From the NCBI GenBank assembly GCA_902776305.1, contig CACYPS010000015.1, forward strand, positions 1-51,792: DNA of 51,792 bases. Direction: 5' to 3'. This DNA comes from an uncultured Lachnospiraceae bacterium (GTDB lineage: Bacteria > Bacillota > Clostridia > Lachnospirales > Lachnospiraceae). A model generated the notes under the pieces. That model was not told the DNA's origin. It did no database searches and was given only the letters and a program-made list of their open reading frames with translations. The stretch's first letter is position 1. Every line of letters begins with the position of its first letter. The position numbers were made by a program, and so were the translations under genes. Shown one piece after another: positions 26,885 through 34,925 of this stretch.

Positions 26885-27141
26885 ACATTTCCTGCATAAT
26901 GTATTTCCTTTAAAAGAGGGTCAGTCGGACCGTGTGTGGCAGCATCCGGCAGAGAAGGCATAATGAAAATGCCGACTGCTTCGGTTCTGCCCTGTCGATT
27001 CGACTGTCCTTCTTTTATTGTACACGGGGCTTAACAATAACAATTTCGCCGCGTGTGGTTGCTGAAAACGGTCATATTTGATATATTGTAGGTTGATATT
27101 ACGGTTAGAGTTCAGAAGAACCGAATATTCCGGAGGAAAAT
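26885..27141. other. Intergenic with nested hairpins, before ddl
   Basis: GGCAGA (26948-26953) can pair with TCTGCC (26986-26991), enclosing GGCAT-N7-ATGCC (26957-26973) and CCGACTGCTTCGG. CAGTCGG (26922-26928) can instead pair with CCGACTG (26972-26978), giving two competing folds. It may be the end of the upstream operon or a ddl leader. CGGAGGAAAAT is the ddl ribosome site. Confidence 0.4.
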
Positions 27142-28182
27142 ATGAAAATAGTTGTATTATGCGGTGGTGTTTCAACAGAGAGGGATATCTCGATCGTGTC
27201 AGGAACCGGCGTATGTAAGGCGCTGCGTGAAAAGGGACATCATGCGATCCTGATCGACGTTGTGTTCGGCGTTGAAGATTCGGATTTTATGGATGCGTTC
27301 CCGGACCTGTACGATGTAGACGAAGCAGTAGCATATATCCACAAGTTTGACAAGCAGCTTGCCAGCGCCAAAGCCAATAGGAACCGGAGCTTCTTCGGCC
27401 CGAATGTCATAAAGCTGTGCAAGATGGCAGACGTTGTATTTATGGCTCTTCACGGTGAGGCAGGGGAGAACGGAAAAGTTCAGGCAGCCTTTGACCTGCT
27501 CAGAATCAGGTATACGGGTACCAGCTATATAAGTTCCGCTCTCTGCATGGATAAGAGCCTCTCAAAAATCATGCTGGAGGCCGGAGGCGTGCCTGTACCG
27601 AAGGGAACGTCTATGACCAAGGGACTTGACTCGGTTGATATATCCGATATAGGGCTTGACTTCCCCGTGGTAGTCAAGGTCGCATGCGGCGGGTCCTCCG
27701 TCGGCGTATACATTGTTCAGAATCAGGAAGAGTATGACGCGGCGGTCGAGGCTGCATTTGAACTCGAAGACGAGGTCATTGTTGAGCAGTACATCAAAGG
27801 ACGTGAGTTCTCGGTCGGCGTCATAGACGGCAAGGCACTCCCGATTATTGAGATCGCGCCGCTCGAAGGGTTCTATGATTATAAGAACAAATACACACCC
27901 GGCTCGACGATCGAGACATGTCCGGCAGAGCTCTCGCCTGAGCTTACGAGGAAGATGCAGCATTACGCGGAGGAAGGCTATCATGCCCTGTTCATGGAGT
28001 CTTATGCGAGACTTGATTTTATGATGGATGAGGAAGGAAACATGTTCTGCCTGGAAGCCAATACACTGCCGGGCATGACACCGACGTCGCTCATGCCGCA
28101 GGAGGCGCAGGCTGTCGGTATGAGTTACGCGGATTTCTGTGAGAAGCTAATAGAGGTATCCATGGAGCGATATGCTAAGTGA
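27142..28182 (+). CDS. ddl: D-alanine-D-alanine ligase
   Basis: Cytosolic ATP-grasp enzyme joining two D-alanines for the peptidoglycan stem. The protein is 346 residues. It begins KIVVLCGGVSTERDISIVSG (the family start GG.S.E..IS), then HGEAGENGKVQ, the ATP-grasp core (FPVVVKVACGGSSVGV, EQYIKGREFSVGV) and the metal-binding end FCLEANTLPGMTP. It precedes murF, the next user of its product, with a terminator between them. Confidence 0.95.
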   Translation: MKIVVLCGGVSTERDISIVSGTGVCKALREKGHHAILIDVVFGVEDSDFMDAFPDLYDVDEAVAYIHKFDKQLASAKANRNRSFFGPNVIKLCKMADVVFMALHGEAGENGKVQAAFDLLRIRYTGTSYISSALCMDKSLSKIMLEAGGVPVPKGTSMTKGLDSVDISDIGLDFPVVVKVACGGSSVGVYIVQNQEEYDAAVEAAFELEDEVIVEQYIKGREFSVGVIDGKALPIIEIAPLEGFYDYKNKYTPGSTIETCPAELSPELTRKMQHYAEEGYHALFMESYARLDFMMDEEGNMFCLEANTLPGMTPTSLMPQEAQAVGMSYADFCEKLIEVSMERYAK

Positions 28183-28206
28183 GTTGGGATCTGAGAATCA
28201 GAGGTT

Positions 28207-28234
28207 AAAGAGTCGCCTGAGCGGCTCTTTGTTT
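28207..28234 (+). terminator. Terminator of ddl
   Basis: AAAGAGTCGC-CTGA-GCGGCTCTTT followed by GTTTGT; one T-G pair in the stem. It lies 24 nt after the ddl stop. Confidence 0.8.
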
Positions 28235-28358
28235 GTAACTGTAGACAGACATGAAATCGAAAATATATAGATGACGATTTTTGGGATAATAAGCGGGAAT
28301 CCTCGGTTATTAAATTGCCGGGTATTTTCACTGTGATGAAAGAGCAGGTATTATTATA

Positions 28359-29726
28359 ATGAAGAATTTGACACCGGAAAACATCGCGAAAGCCTGTGGC
28401 GGAACGATGGTAAACTGTGAAAACATATTGGGACGCGAGGTGACTGCTGTCACAACGGACAGCCGCAAGGTCACAGAGGGATGTCTGTATATCCCGATGA
28501 AGGGGGCTAAGTTCAACGGACATGATTTTATTCCTCAGGTCATGGAGGGCGGAGCGCTGCTTACTCTGACAGAGAAGGACGAGGCTGCGGAAGGTTACCC
28601 TTATATCAAAGTCAAGAGAACGGATATAGCGATTCAGAGAATCGCCGAGTTTTACCGAGTGGAGCTCGGAATCCCGGTGGTCGGAATCACCGGTTCCGTC
28701 GGCAAGACTTCTACGAAAGAGATGATTGCGGCAGTTCTGTCGCAGAAATACAATGTTCTTAAGACTGCCGGCAATTTTAATAACAATCTCGGCCTGCCGC
28801 TTACAATCTTCCGAATCACGGAGGAGCATGAGATTGCGGTTCTCGAGATGGGCATCAGCCATTTCGGTGAGATGACGGATCTGGCAAGAACTGCGAGACC
28901 GAACACGATGGTCATTACGAATATAGGCACCTGCCACCTCGAATTCCTGAAGGACCGTGACGGCGTGTTCGAAGCAAAGACAGAGTGCTTTGAGTATGTG
29001 GATTTTGAAAATGGCACGGTCGTTCTGAACGGAGAAGATGATAAGCTCTGCCGCGTTGATCAGGTACACGGAAGAGCCCCGATCTTCTATGGAATGGATC
29101 CCGGTATGCGCGTGTATGCTGAAAATATTCAGCCTCTGGGATTGAAGGGAACCGCCTGCACGATTAATATCGACGACAGATATTTTGATGTGACGGTTCC
29201 GATCCCCGGACGCCACATGGTCATGAACGCGCTTGCAGGCGCAGCAGTGGGTTCTCTCTACGGGCTGACAGATGAGGAAATCAAGGCCGGTATCGAGAGC
29301 CTTGAGACGCTCGGCGGACGATTCAACATTGTGGAGACGGAAAAATATACTATTATCGATGACTGTTACAATGCCAATCCGATGTCCATGAAGGCGTCAC
29401 TCGGCGTTCTGAACGACGTTGAGGAGAGATGCGTAGCTATCTTAGGAGACATGGGAGAGCTCGGTGAGAACGAAGCGGCTCTGCATCGCGAGGTCGGCGA
29501 GTATGCGGGCGAGCAGAATATCGATGAATACATCGTTGTAGGGAAGCTTTCTGAGAATATATCGGAGGCGATCCGGGAGGTGAAGCCTGAAGCCGATCTC
29601 CATACGTTCGAGACGGTGGAAGAACTGATCCCTGCTCTCGATGCATTGCTTAAAGAAGGTGATATCGTGCTGGTCAAGGCTTCGCACTTTATGAGATTTG
29701 ATCGGATCGTTGAGGCTCTGAAGTAA
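28359..29726 (+). CDS. murF: UDP-MurNAc-tripeptide-D-alanyl-D-alanine ligase
   Basis: Adds the D-Ala-D-Ala made by Ddl to the UDP-MurNAc-tripeptide in the cytosol. The protein is 455 residues. The N-terminal domain has TDSRKVTEGCLYIPMKGAKFNGHDF; the P-loop is GITGSVGKTSTKEM (about 108-121), followed by NFNNNLGLPLT and EMGISHFGEM; the C-terminal domain has DDCYNANPMSMKASL. The start follows a weak site (AGAGCAGGTATTATTATA). It lies in the same direction as ddl. Confidence 0.95.
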   Translation: MKNLTPENIAKACGGTMVNCENILGREVTAVTTDSRKVTEGCLYIPMKGAKFNGHDFIPQVMEGGALLTLTEKDEAAEGYPYIKVKRTDIAIQRIAEFYRVELGIPVVGITGSVGKTSTKEMIAAVLSQKYNVLKTAGNFNNNLGLPLTIFRITEEHEIAVLEMGISHFGEMTDLARTARPNTMVITNIGTCHLEFLKDRDGVFEAKTECFEYVDFENGTVVLNGEDDKLCRVDQVHGRAPIFYGMDPGMRVYAENIQPLGLKGTACTINIDDRYFDVTVPIPGRHMVMNALAGAAVGSLYGLTDEEIKAGIESLETLGGRFNIVETEKYTIIDDCYNANPMSMKASLGVLNDVEERCVAILGDMGELGENEAALHREVGEYAGEQNIDEYIVVGKLSENISEAIREVKPEADLHTFETVEELIPALDALLKEGDIVLVKASHFMRFDRIVEALK

Positions 29727-29751
29727 AAAGGGTAAGAAATGGATTCAGGTC

Positions 29752-29807
29752 TCGCGGGATCATGCACAAGGTGAAAACAAGTATCACTACGTTTGTGTAT
29801 CCCGCGA
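29752..29807. ncRNA. Stable stem-loop after murF
   Basis: TCGCGGGAT (29752-29760) pairs perfectly with ATCCCGCGA (29799-29807); inside, CACAA pairs with TTGTG and GTGA with TCAC. There is no T-run. It lies between the murF stop and the shared terminator, so it would be in the 3' part of the murF mRNA. Confidence 0.4.
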
Positions 29808-29835
29808 TGAACGTTAATAGTATTGAGCGATGAAG

Positions 29836-29883
29836 AAAAAGCAGCTGCATACGGCGGAAATACCGCCGAATGCAGCTGCTTTT
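29836..29883. terminator. Bidirectional terminator, murF / plsC
   Basis: AGCAGCTGCAT-A-CGGCGG-AAATA-CCGCCG-A-ATGCAGCTGCT with A-run before and T-run after, so it works for both convergent genes. Confidence 0.92.
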
Positions 29884-29893
29884 GTCAACACCT

Positions 29894-30634
29894 TTACGCA
29901 GTCAGCTCCTGATTTTTCAGGAGCGTTTCAAGGATAATTCCACGGAAATGCTCACCGACATGCTTCTGCGTCGCTTTGTCCATATCGTCCCAGTTGACCG
30001 GGTCGCCGAACTCTACAACAACTTTGGAAGAAATGATCTTCGGAATGTGTTTTTCGAAAATGGACTCTGAGTTGTTGAAAGTGACCGGTACGATCGGTAC
30101 TTTCCCTCTCTGGGAGACTTTGAAACTGCCGTCATGGAAAGGAGCCAGATTGGTCTCATCACCGCTCTTGTTTCTTGTTCCCTCCGGGAAGATGAAGATG
30201 GATGTTCCGTTCTTGGCAAGTTCTGCTGCCTGCATGATCGTCTTGACGCCCTGGCGCATATTCTCCCGGTCAATGAAGAGGCAGTTCATATAAGCCATAT
30301 TCCATGAGAGGACCGGAATCTTTTTCAGGCTTTTCTTCGCCACAAAGCCGGTCTGTCTCTTCATCAGGGCGTACCCGATGATAACGTCGAAGTAACTCTG
30401 ATGGTTGCCAACGAACAGTACAGCTGTGTCGGTGGGGATTTTGTCCCGGCCCTTCACCGTGAGCTTGACGCCCGAAGCAAATAAAAGAGTCTTCATAGCT
30501 TGCATACCGATGACTTGGTACCACCATTTGGCCTTCGGCGTGAATTCCTCCAGCAGCCAGAAGATGAACATGAGGGGTATGGAGATCACCAGGTAGAACA
30601 GTATAAGGATAGCTACAATAATTGTTCTTATCAT
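29894..30634 (-). CDS. plsC: 1-acyl-sn-glycerol-3-phosphate acyltransferase
   Basis: Membrane enzyme of phospholipid synthesis that makes phosphatidate from lysophosphatidate. The protein is 246 residues. An N-terminal membrane helix pair (IVAILILFYLVISIPLMFIFWLL) is followed by the acyltransferase motif NHQSYFD (His and Asp catalytic) and FPEGTRNKSG, which binds the glycerol phosphate. The start at 30634 follows AAGAAAGGA; the frame is open upstream to 30751 but without a ribosome site. A leader element shared with yfcE lies upstream. Confidence 0.93.
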   Translation of the reverse strand: MIRTIIVAILILFYLVISIPLMFIFWLLEEFTPKAKWWYQVIGMQAMKTLLFASGVKLTVKGRDKIPTDTAVLFVGNHQSYFDVIIGYALMKRQTGFVAKKSLKKIPVLSWNMAYMNCLFIDRENMRQGVKTIMQAAELAKNGTSIFIFPEGTRNKSGDETNLAPFHDGSFKVSQRGKVPIVPVTFNNSESIFEKHIPKIISSKVVVEFGDPVNWDDMDKATQKHVGEHFRGIILETLLKNQELTA

Positions 30635-30654
30635 ACAAAAATCCTTTCTTATAT

Positions 30655-30717
30655 CCAAAAGTCGATTACGGTCGAGCAAGCTCGGTGTAAGAAAGATACT
30701 TTTGGCACTGTAATCAT
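30655..30717 (-). promoter_or_regulatory. Dispersed leader element, copy 2 (before plsC)
   Basis: Matches 5349-5393 (minus strand start ATGATTACAGT, core ACACCGAGC). Here CCAAAAGT (30655-30662) pairs with ACTTTTGG (30698-30705) around the palindrome CGAGC-AA-GCTCG (30673-30684), and the plsC ribosome site AAGAAAGGA could pair with TCTTTCTT of the element. Confidence 0.55.
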
Positions 30718-30759
30718 CAAATAGTATATTACTCCGAACAGCGGTTTTCAAGAATTCCT

Positions 30760-30787
30760 TGAACTTATTGAAATGTGCGGTATAATA
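30760..30787 (+). promoter_or_regulatory. Promoter of the ispE-gntR-murI operon
   Basis: TTGAAC (30760-30765), a 16-nt spacer and a perfect TATAAT (30782-30787), about 90 nt before the ispE start. Confidence 0.8.
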
Positions 30788-30806
30788 TTGTATACAGAAT
30801 ACAATT
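30788..30806. promoter_or_regulatory. GntR-type operator candidate
   Basis: ATTGTAT-ACAGA-ATACAAT, a perfect 7-bp inverted repeat directly after the -10 box. It resembles FadR/GntR operators (TTGTATACAA type). The operon encodes a GntR/FCD regulator, so autorepression is inferred. Confidence 0.55.
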
Positions 30807-30875
30807 GACAGTACATTCCGTAAAATGGTACGTTAGTGTAACTTACGCGCCGGAAATCAGGCAGGAGGGGCTTTT

Positions 30876-31757
30876 ATGGAAATCAAGGCGACAGCTAAAA
30901 TTAATCTGGGGCTTGATGTTGTAAGAAAACGCGAGGATGGTTACCATGACGTCCGTATGATCATGCAGATGACCGGAATGTATGACCGGATCACACTCGA
31001 ACCGAAAAAAGGCCAGCCGGGAATTATCCTGAGGACCAATCTTCCGTACATTCCCACCAACGAAAACAATCTGGCCTACAAGGCAGCAAAGATACTGATG
31101 GATGAATTCGAAGTCACAGACGGACTGTCGATCAGTCTAAAGAAATTTATTCCTGTCGCTGCGGGCCTTGCAGGGGGCAGTACGGACGCGGCGGCGGTCC
31201 TGAAAGCCGTCAACAAAATCTTCCGTCTCGGACTCAACGACGAACAGCTCAGAGAACGCGGCGCAAAGCTCGGAGCCGATATTCCGTATTGTCTCATGGG
31301 TGGAACCGCTCTGGCTGAGGGGATCGGCGAGAGATTGACACCGTTACCGGATATGCCGGATTGCAGCATTTTGCTCGCAAAACCGTCAATCGGTGTATCG
31401 ACCAAAGAAGTTTACGGAGCACTCAGAGCGGACGAGATCGAGAATCATCCGGATATTGACGGTATGATTGATGCAATCAGGGACGGAGACCTGCATGGCA
31501 TCACGGACAGGCTTGCCAACGTTCTTGAGGACGTCACGGCACCGTCAAGACCGATCATCGGTGAGATGGAGCGTGAGATGGAGCGGGCAGGTGCGCTTTC
31601 GGCTATCATGAGCGGCAGCGGACCGACAGTGTTCGGTATATTTGAAGTAGAATCCAATGCACGAAAGTGCAGGGATGAATTGCGAAGAAAGTATCCTGCA
31701 GCGAGAGTTTTTCTGACCAGACCATGCGGACAAGGAGGGATTAGACGTGGGAAATGA
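30876..31757 (+). CDS. ispE: 4-diphosphocytidyl-2-C-methyl-D-erythritol kinase
   Basis: GHMP kinase of the MEP isoprenoid pathway; phosphorylates CDP-methylerythritol. The protein is 293 residues: AKINLGLDVVRKREDGYHDV at the N-terminus, the ATP loop PVAAGLAGGSTDAAAVL (about 92-108) and the end motif MSGSGPTVFGIF. GGAGGGG precedes the ATG. It overlaps the next gene by 11 nt, and the three genes ispE, gntR and murI are packed as one operon. Confidence 0.95.
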   Translation: MEIKATAKINLGLDVVRKREDGYHDVRMIMQMTGMYDRITLEPKKGQPGIILRTNLPYIPTNENNLAYKAAKILMDEFEVTDGLSISLKKFIPVAAGLAGGSTDAAAVLKAVNKIFRLGLNDEQLRERGAKLGADIPYCLMGGTALAEGIGERLTPLPDMPDCSILLAKPSIGVSTKEVYGALRADEIENHPDIDGMIDAIRDGDLHGITDRLANVLEDVTAPSRPIIGEMEREMERAGALSAIMSGSGPTVFGIFEVESNARKCRDELRRKYPAARVFLTRPCGQGGIRRGK

Positions 31758-32424
31758 CAATGAGATCAACGAGTTTATGCCACTTAGGGAGGTTGTGTTC
31801 CTGACGCTTCGCAAATCTATTTTGAAGGGTGAACTGCAGCCCGGAGAACGCCTGATGGAGATCCAGCTGGCCAATAAGCTCGGAGTTTCCCGAACGCCTA
31901 TCCGTGAGGCGATTCGTATGCTCGAGCATGAGGGTCTTGTAGTGATGAAGCCGCGCCGCGGAGCACAGGTTGCGAAGATAACCGTCCAGGAGCTGGATGA
32001 TGTACTGGAAGTTCGCAAGAGCCTGGAAATGCTTGCGATTCATAAGGCCTGCGAAAGAATGACTGAGGAGGATATGCAGGCGATGAGACGCGCTGCAGAG
32101 AAGTTTGAACGGCTTGTCAATCAGAAGGGAAATGACGTGACAGCGCTCGCGGAGGCTGATGTGGAGTTTCACGACACAATATACAGCGGAACCAGGAACA
32201 GAAGGCTCATTCAGATACTGGGAAACCTTCGTGAACAGATGTATCGATTCAGGATTGAGTACCTGAAGGATCATGAAATCAGGAAAACACTGGTCGAGGA
32301 ACACCGGGAAATTATGTGTGCAGTGGAGCAGCGTGATATTGATAATGCGGTAAGGCTGATCGGCGATCATATCGACAGGCAGCAGAATGTCATCAAGACA
32401 AGTATTGAATCTATGGAGGACTGA
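31747..32424 (+). CDS. GntR-family (FCD) regulator
   Basis: A 225-residue regulator with an N-terminal winged helix (LREVVFLTLRKSILKGELQPG, then NKLGVSRTPIREAIRMLEHEG) and a C-terminal FCD ligand domain with the metal-site pattern (EADVEFHDTIYSG, EHREIMCAV, DHIDRQ). The GTG start has AAGGAGGGA ahead and overlaps ispE. It is the likely binder of the palindrome at 30788-30806. The effector is unknown; FCD proteins usually sense small carboxylates. Confidence 0.9.
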   Translation: MGNDNEINEFMPLREVVFLTLRKSILKGELQPGERLMEIQLANKLGVSRTPIREAIRMLEHEGLVVMKPRRGAQVAKITVQELDDVLEVRKSLEMLAIHKACERMTEEDMQAMRRAAEKFERLVNQKGNDVTALAEADVEFHDTIYSGTRNRRLIQILGNLREQMYRFRIEYLKDHEIRKTLVEEHREIMCAVEQRDIDNAVRLIGDHIDRQQNVIKTSIESMED

Positions 32425-32429
32425 GCACC

Positions 32430-33317
32430 ATGTCAGAAATCGTTTCAGACGCTTCGAATGTGGCGGCTTGTGTTTCGAATACAGTTGCGGAAAATGTGAC
32501 GGCATCCTCTCCAATCGGAGTATTTGACTCGGGTCTCGGCGGCCTGACGGTGGCAAGAGAGATCATGCGGAATCTGCCGAATGAGAGAATTGTCTATTTC
32601 GGTGATACTGCACGTGTTCCGTACGGCAACAAATCGAAAAATACGATCGTAAGGTATTCAAGGCAGATTGTTCGATTCCTTAAAACACAGAATATCAAGG
32701 CCATCGTAATCGCTTGTAATACCGCGACAGCGCTTGCTATCGATGAGGTCCGCGAGATGGCGGGGATACCGGTGATCGGCGTAATCGAACCGGGAGCGAA
32801 GATGGCAGTGAAGGCTACTGCCAATAAGAAAGTCGGCGTCATAGCGACGCGTGCGACGATTCACGCCATGGAGTATACGAACGTGATCCACAGGATCGAT
32901 CCGGAGGTCAAAGTACTCGGACAGGCTTGTCCTATGCTTGTACCTTTGGTAGAGGAGGGATGGATTCATGACCGCATCACCGACGAAGTTATTCTGCGGT
33001 ATCTTGATGACCTGCTGGAACACGGCGTCGATACACTGATCCTGGGATGCACGCATTATCCGCTTTTAAGGAGTGAGATCAGGAAGCTGATCGGGGATAA
33101 AATCACATTGATCAATCCGGCTTACGAGACGGCGATCGAGCTCGGACAGATGCTCGAGGAAAAGGGGCTTTCCAACACTACGCCAAGGAATCTGAGCGAG
33201 CCGCATCCGTATCGTTTTTATGTGAGCGACGATGCAGGCAGATTCACTGATTTTGCCAACTCGATTCTGCCGGTGGATGTAAAGACGGCCAGGATTGTTC
33301 CTATTGAGGAATACTGA
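32430..33317 (+). CDS. murI: Glutamate racemase
   Basis: Cofactor-free racemase supplying D-glutamate for peptidoglycan. The protein is 295 residues. A poorly conserved N-terminal extension of about 28 residues precedes SPIGVFDSGLGGLTVAREI. The two catalytic cysteines are in IVIACNTATA and LGCTHYPLL. The ribosome site GGAGGACTG overlaps the gntR stop region. An in-frame GTG or later start that removes the extension is possible, but the site fits this ATG. Confidence 0.94.
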   Translation: MSEIVSDASNVAACVSNTVAENVTASSPIGVFDSGLGGLTVAREIMRNLPNERIVYFGDTARVPYGNKSKNTIVRYSRQIVRFLKTQNIKAIVIACNTATALAIDEVREMAGIPVIGVIEPGAKMAVKATANKKVGVIATRATIHAMEYTNVIHRIDPEVKVLGQACPMLVPLVEEGWIHDRITDEVILRYLDDLLEHGVDTLILGCTHYPLLRSEIRKLIGDKITLINPAYETAIELGQMLEEKGLSNTTPRNLSEPHPYRFYVSDDAGRFTDFANSILPVDVKTARIVPIEEY

Positions 33318-33376
33318 TGAAGTAATGAATATGCGGTCCTTCGGAATTCTTCCCGGGACCGGATGGAGGATAATAT

Positions 33377-33814
33377 ATGAAGAGAGACGTATTGGTCTAC
33401 CTCCGCGGTACCCAGTTCATGGTGGATGCACCGGAAGAAGAGGAGGCTCAACCTATTGAACTTGTGGTACCGGGCACATATACCGTGCAGAATGATGTCG
33501 AGCTGATTGAATATGATGAGGTTTTCGAAGGTTTCGAGAATTATCCGGCAAGGAACCGCGTCGAGCTGAGAGACGGTTCCATTGAGGTCCATAAGACCGG
33601 AGCAGCGGAAGTCGACATGGTATTTGTGCCGGGAAAGAGGAACGTATCGTACTATACGACCCCGTTCGGAACGATTGAAATGGGAATTTCGACAATGGCG
33701 GTGGATACGCAGCGCGATGATGACAATATCAACATACGCGCCGAGTACGCTTTGGCTATGAACAGTGAGCTTGTGGCCGACTGTGTGCTGGATATGCGTG
33801 TGGAGATGAAATAA
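33377..33814 (+). CDS. DUF1934 (YwiB-like) protein
   Basis: A 145-residue cytosolic protein of the DUF1934/YwiB family, predicted lipocalin-like beta-barrel. Characteristic stretches are KRDVLVYLRGTQFMVDAPEEE, IELVVPGTY and TTPFGTIEMGI. Function is unknown. It follows murI after a 59-nt gap with a small GGTCC hairpin and has GGATGGAGGA before its start, so it is probably co-transcribed. Confidence 0.88.
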   Translation: MKRDVLVYLRGTQFMVDAPEEEEAQPIELVVPGTYTVQNDVELIEYDEVFEGFENYPARNRVELRDGSIEVHKTGAAEVDMVFVPGKRNVSYYTTPFGTIEMGISTMAVDTQRDDDNINIRAEYALAMNSELVADCVLDMRVEMK

Positions 33815-33824
33815 GCATGAAAAA

Positions 33825-33877
33825 AGCAGCTATATGGTGCAGGGTTTTGATTGCATCCATTATAGCTGCTGTTTTTT
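33825..33877. terminator. Bidirectional terminator after DUF1934 gene
   Basis: AGCAGCTATA (33825-33834) pairs with TATAGCTGCT (33861-33870), flanked by an A-run and a T-run. It serves both convergent genes. Confidence 0.88.
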
Positions 33878-33879
33878 AT

Positions 33880-34449
33880 TTATTTCTTCTTTTTCTTCGG
33901 TCTGTATTTTCTCTTAGTAGCTCTTTTTGTGCCCGCTGTACGGTTTGAGTCTCTGTACTCATCTACTGTCGCGCCACGCGACTCGGCTCTGAGCTCATCC
34001 TGCTTATCCTGAGCTTTTCCTCTGATCTTGGAGAACAGGCCTTTCTTTTCCTCCGGCTTGTCAAGGGAGCTGTGAAGTCCGGCTACATCCGTGATGTAGA
34101 TACCGGAGACTGTTGCACGAACCTCTTTCTTGACCGGGATGTAGTCGAAGATCTTCTCATCGGCTACCATGTTCATAACTCTGTTGCCTGCTTTCACTTT
34201 GACGATCGGAAGTTTGCTTCTGCGGAGCAGAGCCGGTGTAGAATCGATGACCTGCTGCGGAAGACCGGACTCTTTGATTGGCAGCCGCTTCTTATCGATT
34301 ATGAGAAGCGTTACGTTCTGCTTCGCCGCATCGATCTGAACCTGTTGTTCAGCCTGCTTTTTTTCGAGGCGTCTCCCTACAAAGTAGAGCACGACCAGGA
34401 TTATCAACAGTATCACCATGATGATAGTTAAAATCTGCCAAATCTGCAC
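33880..34449 (-). CDS. Single-pass membrane protein, unknown function
   Basis: A 189-residue protein, not recognised. The GTG at 34449 is preferred because GGAGG lies eight bases upstream; the frame is open to 34578. An N-terminal membrane helix (IWQILTIIMVILLIILVVLYFVG) is followed by a short coiled-coil (RRLEKKQAEQQVQIDAAKQ), a beta-rich part about residues 45-140 and a very basic tail ending KRATKRKYRPKKKKK. With this topology the basic tail should face the cytoplasm, where it could bind RNA, DNA or membrane. Confidence 0.75.
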   Translation of the reverse strand: MQIWQILTIIMVILLIILVVLYFVGRRLEKKQAEQQVQIDAAKQNVTLLIIDKKRLPIKESGLPQQVIDSTPALLRRSKLPIVKVKAGNRVMNMVADEKIFDYIPVKKEVRATVSGIYITDVAGLHSSLDKPEEKKGLFSKIRGKAQDKQDELRAESRGATVDEYRDSNRTAGTKRATKRKYRPKKKKK

Positions 34450-34560
34450 TTTCTTTTCCTCCGAAACATTTGCTTTATCGCGAATTAACGCTGTCTTTAT
34501 ATAGTAGCATGAAATTTTTACCGAAGCAAGAATAAACGTGGCACATTGTCTTTGCTGCCC

Positions 34561-34670
34561 TCTATGCTCCGGAAGCAATCCCGATGCGGGGATGAGACTA
34601 AGTGCATGACAGCGGAAGGCATCATTTCCCGGAAACTGCCCGGTACAGGAATGAGAAGCATACCGGGCTA
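34561..34670. repeat. Imperfect duplicated hairpin sequence
   Basis: CCGGAA...GGGATGAGA (34569-34597) recurs as CCGGAA...GGAATGAGA (34629-34656). The second copy contains CCCGGTA (34639-34645) pairing with TACCGGG (34661-34667). It lies in the gap before the lacI-type gene and has no known role. Confidence 0.4.
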
Positions 34671-34794
34671 AATTCCCTGAATAGTTCGATACATCATGTT
34701 GTAATAAGTAGCTTTTTTTCTTAAAATGGATGAAGAATCACGAGTTTGAAGCTGCAGAAAAGCAGGACAGAGAAGCCCTGATAACTGTTTAATA

Positions 34795-34808
34795 CTTTTG
34801 CGCAAAAG
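34795..34808. promoter_or_regulatory. LacI-family operator candidate
   Basis: CTTTTGCGCAAAAG is a perfect 14-bp palindrome with central CG, the normal form of LacI-family operators. It lies 118 nt before the lacI-type start, so autoregulation is likely. Confidence 0.65.
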
Positions 34809-34925
34809 CACACAAAATTCGTTCAAACAAAGTATTTTATAGGAATTTCAAAACCTGTGTGATATATTTGATTAGGTGTTGTTTTATACAAACCGTCGCT
34901 GAATGTGGTTAGCGGGAGGGTGACA

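Noticed and set aside
26921-27175. 84-codon minus-strand frame before ddl
   Set aside because: No ribosome site or recognisable protein; the region is better explained by hairpins.
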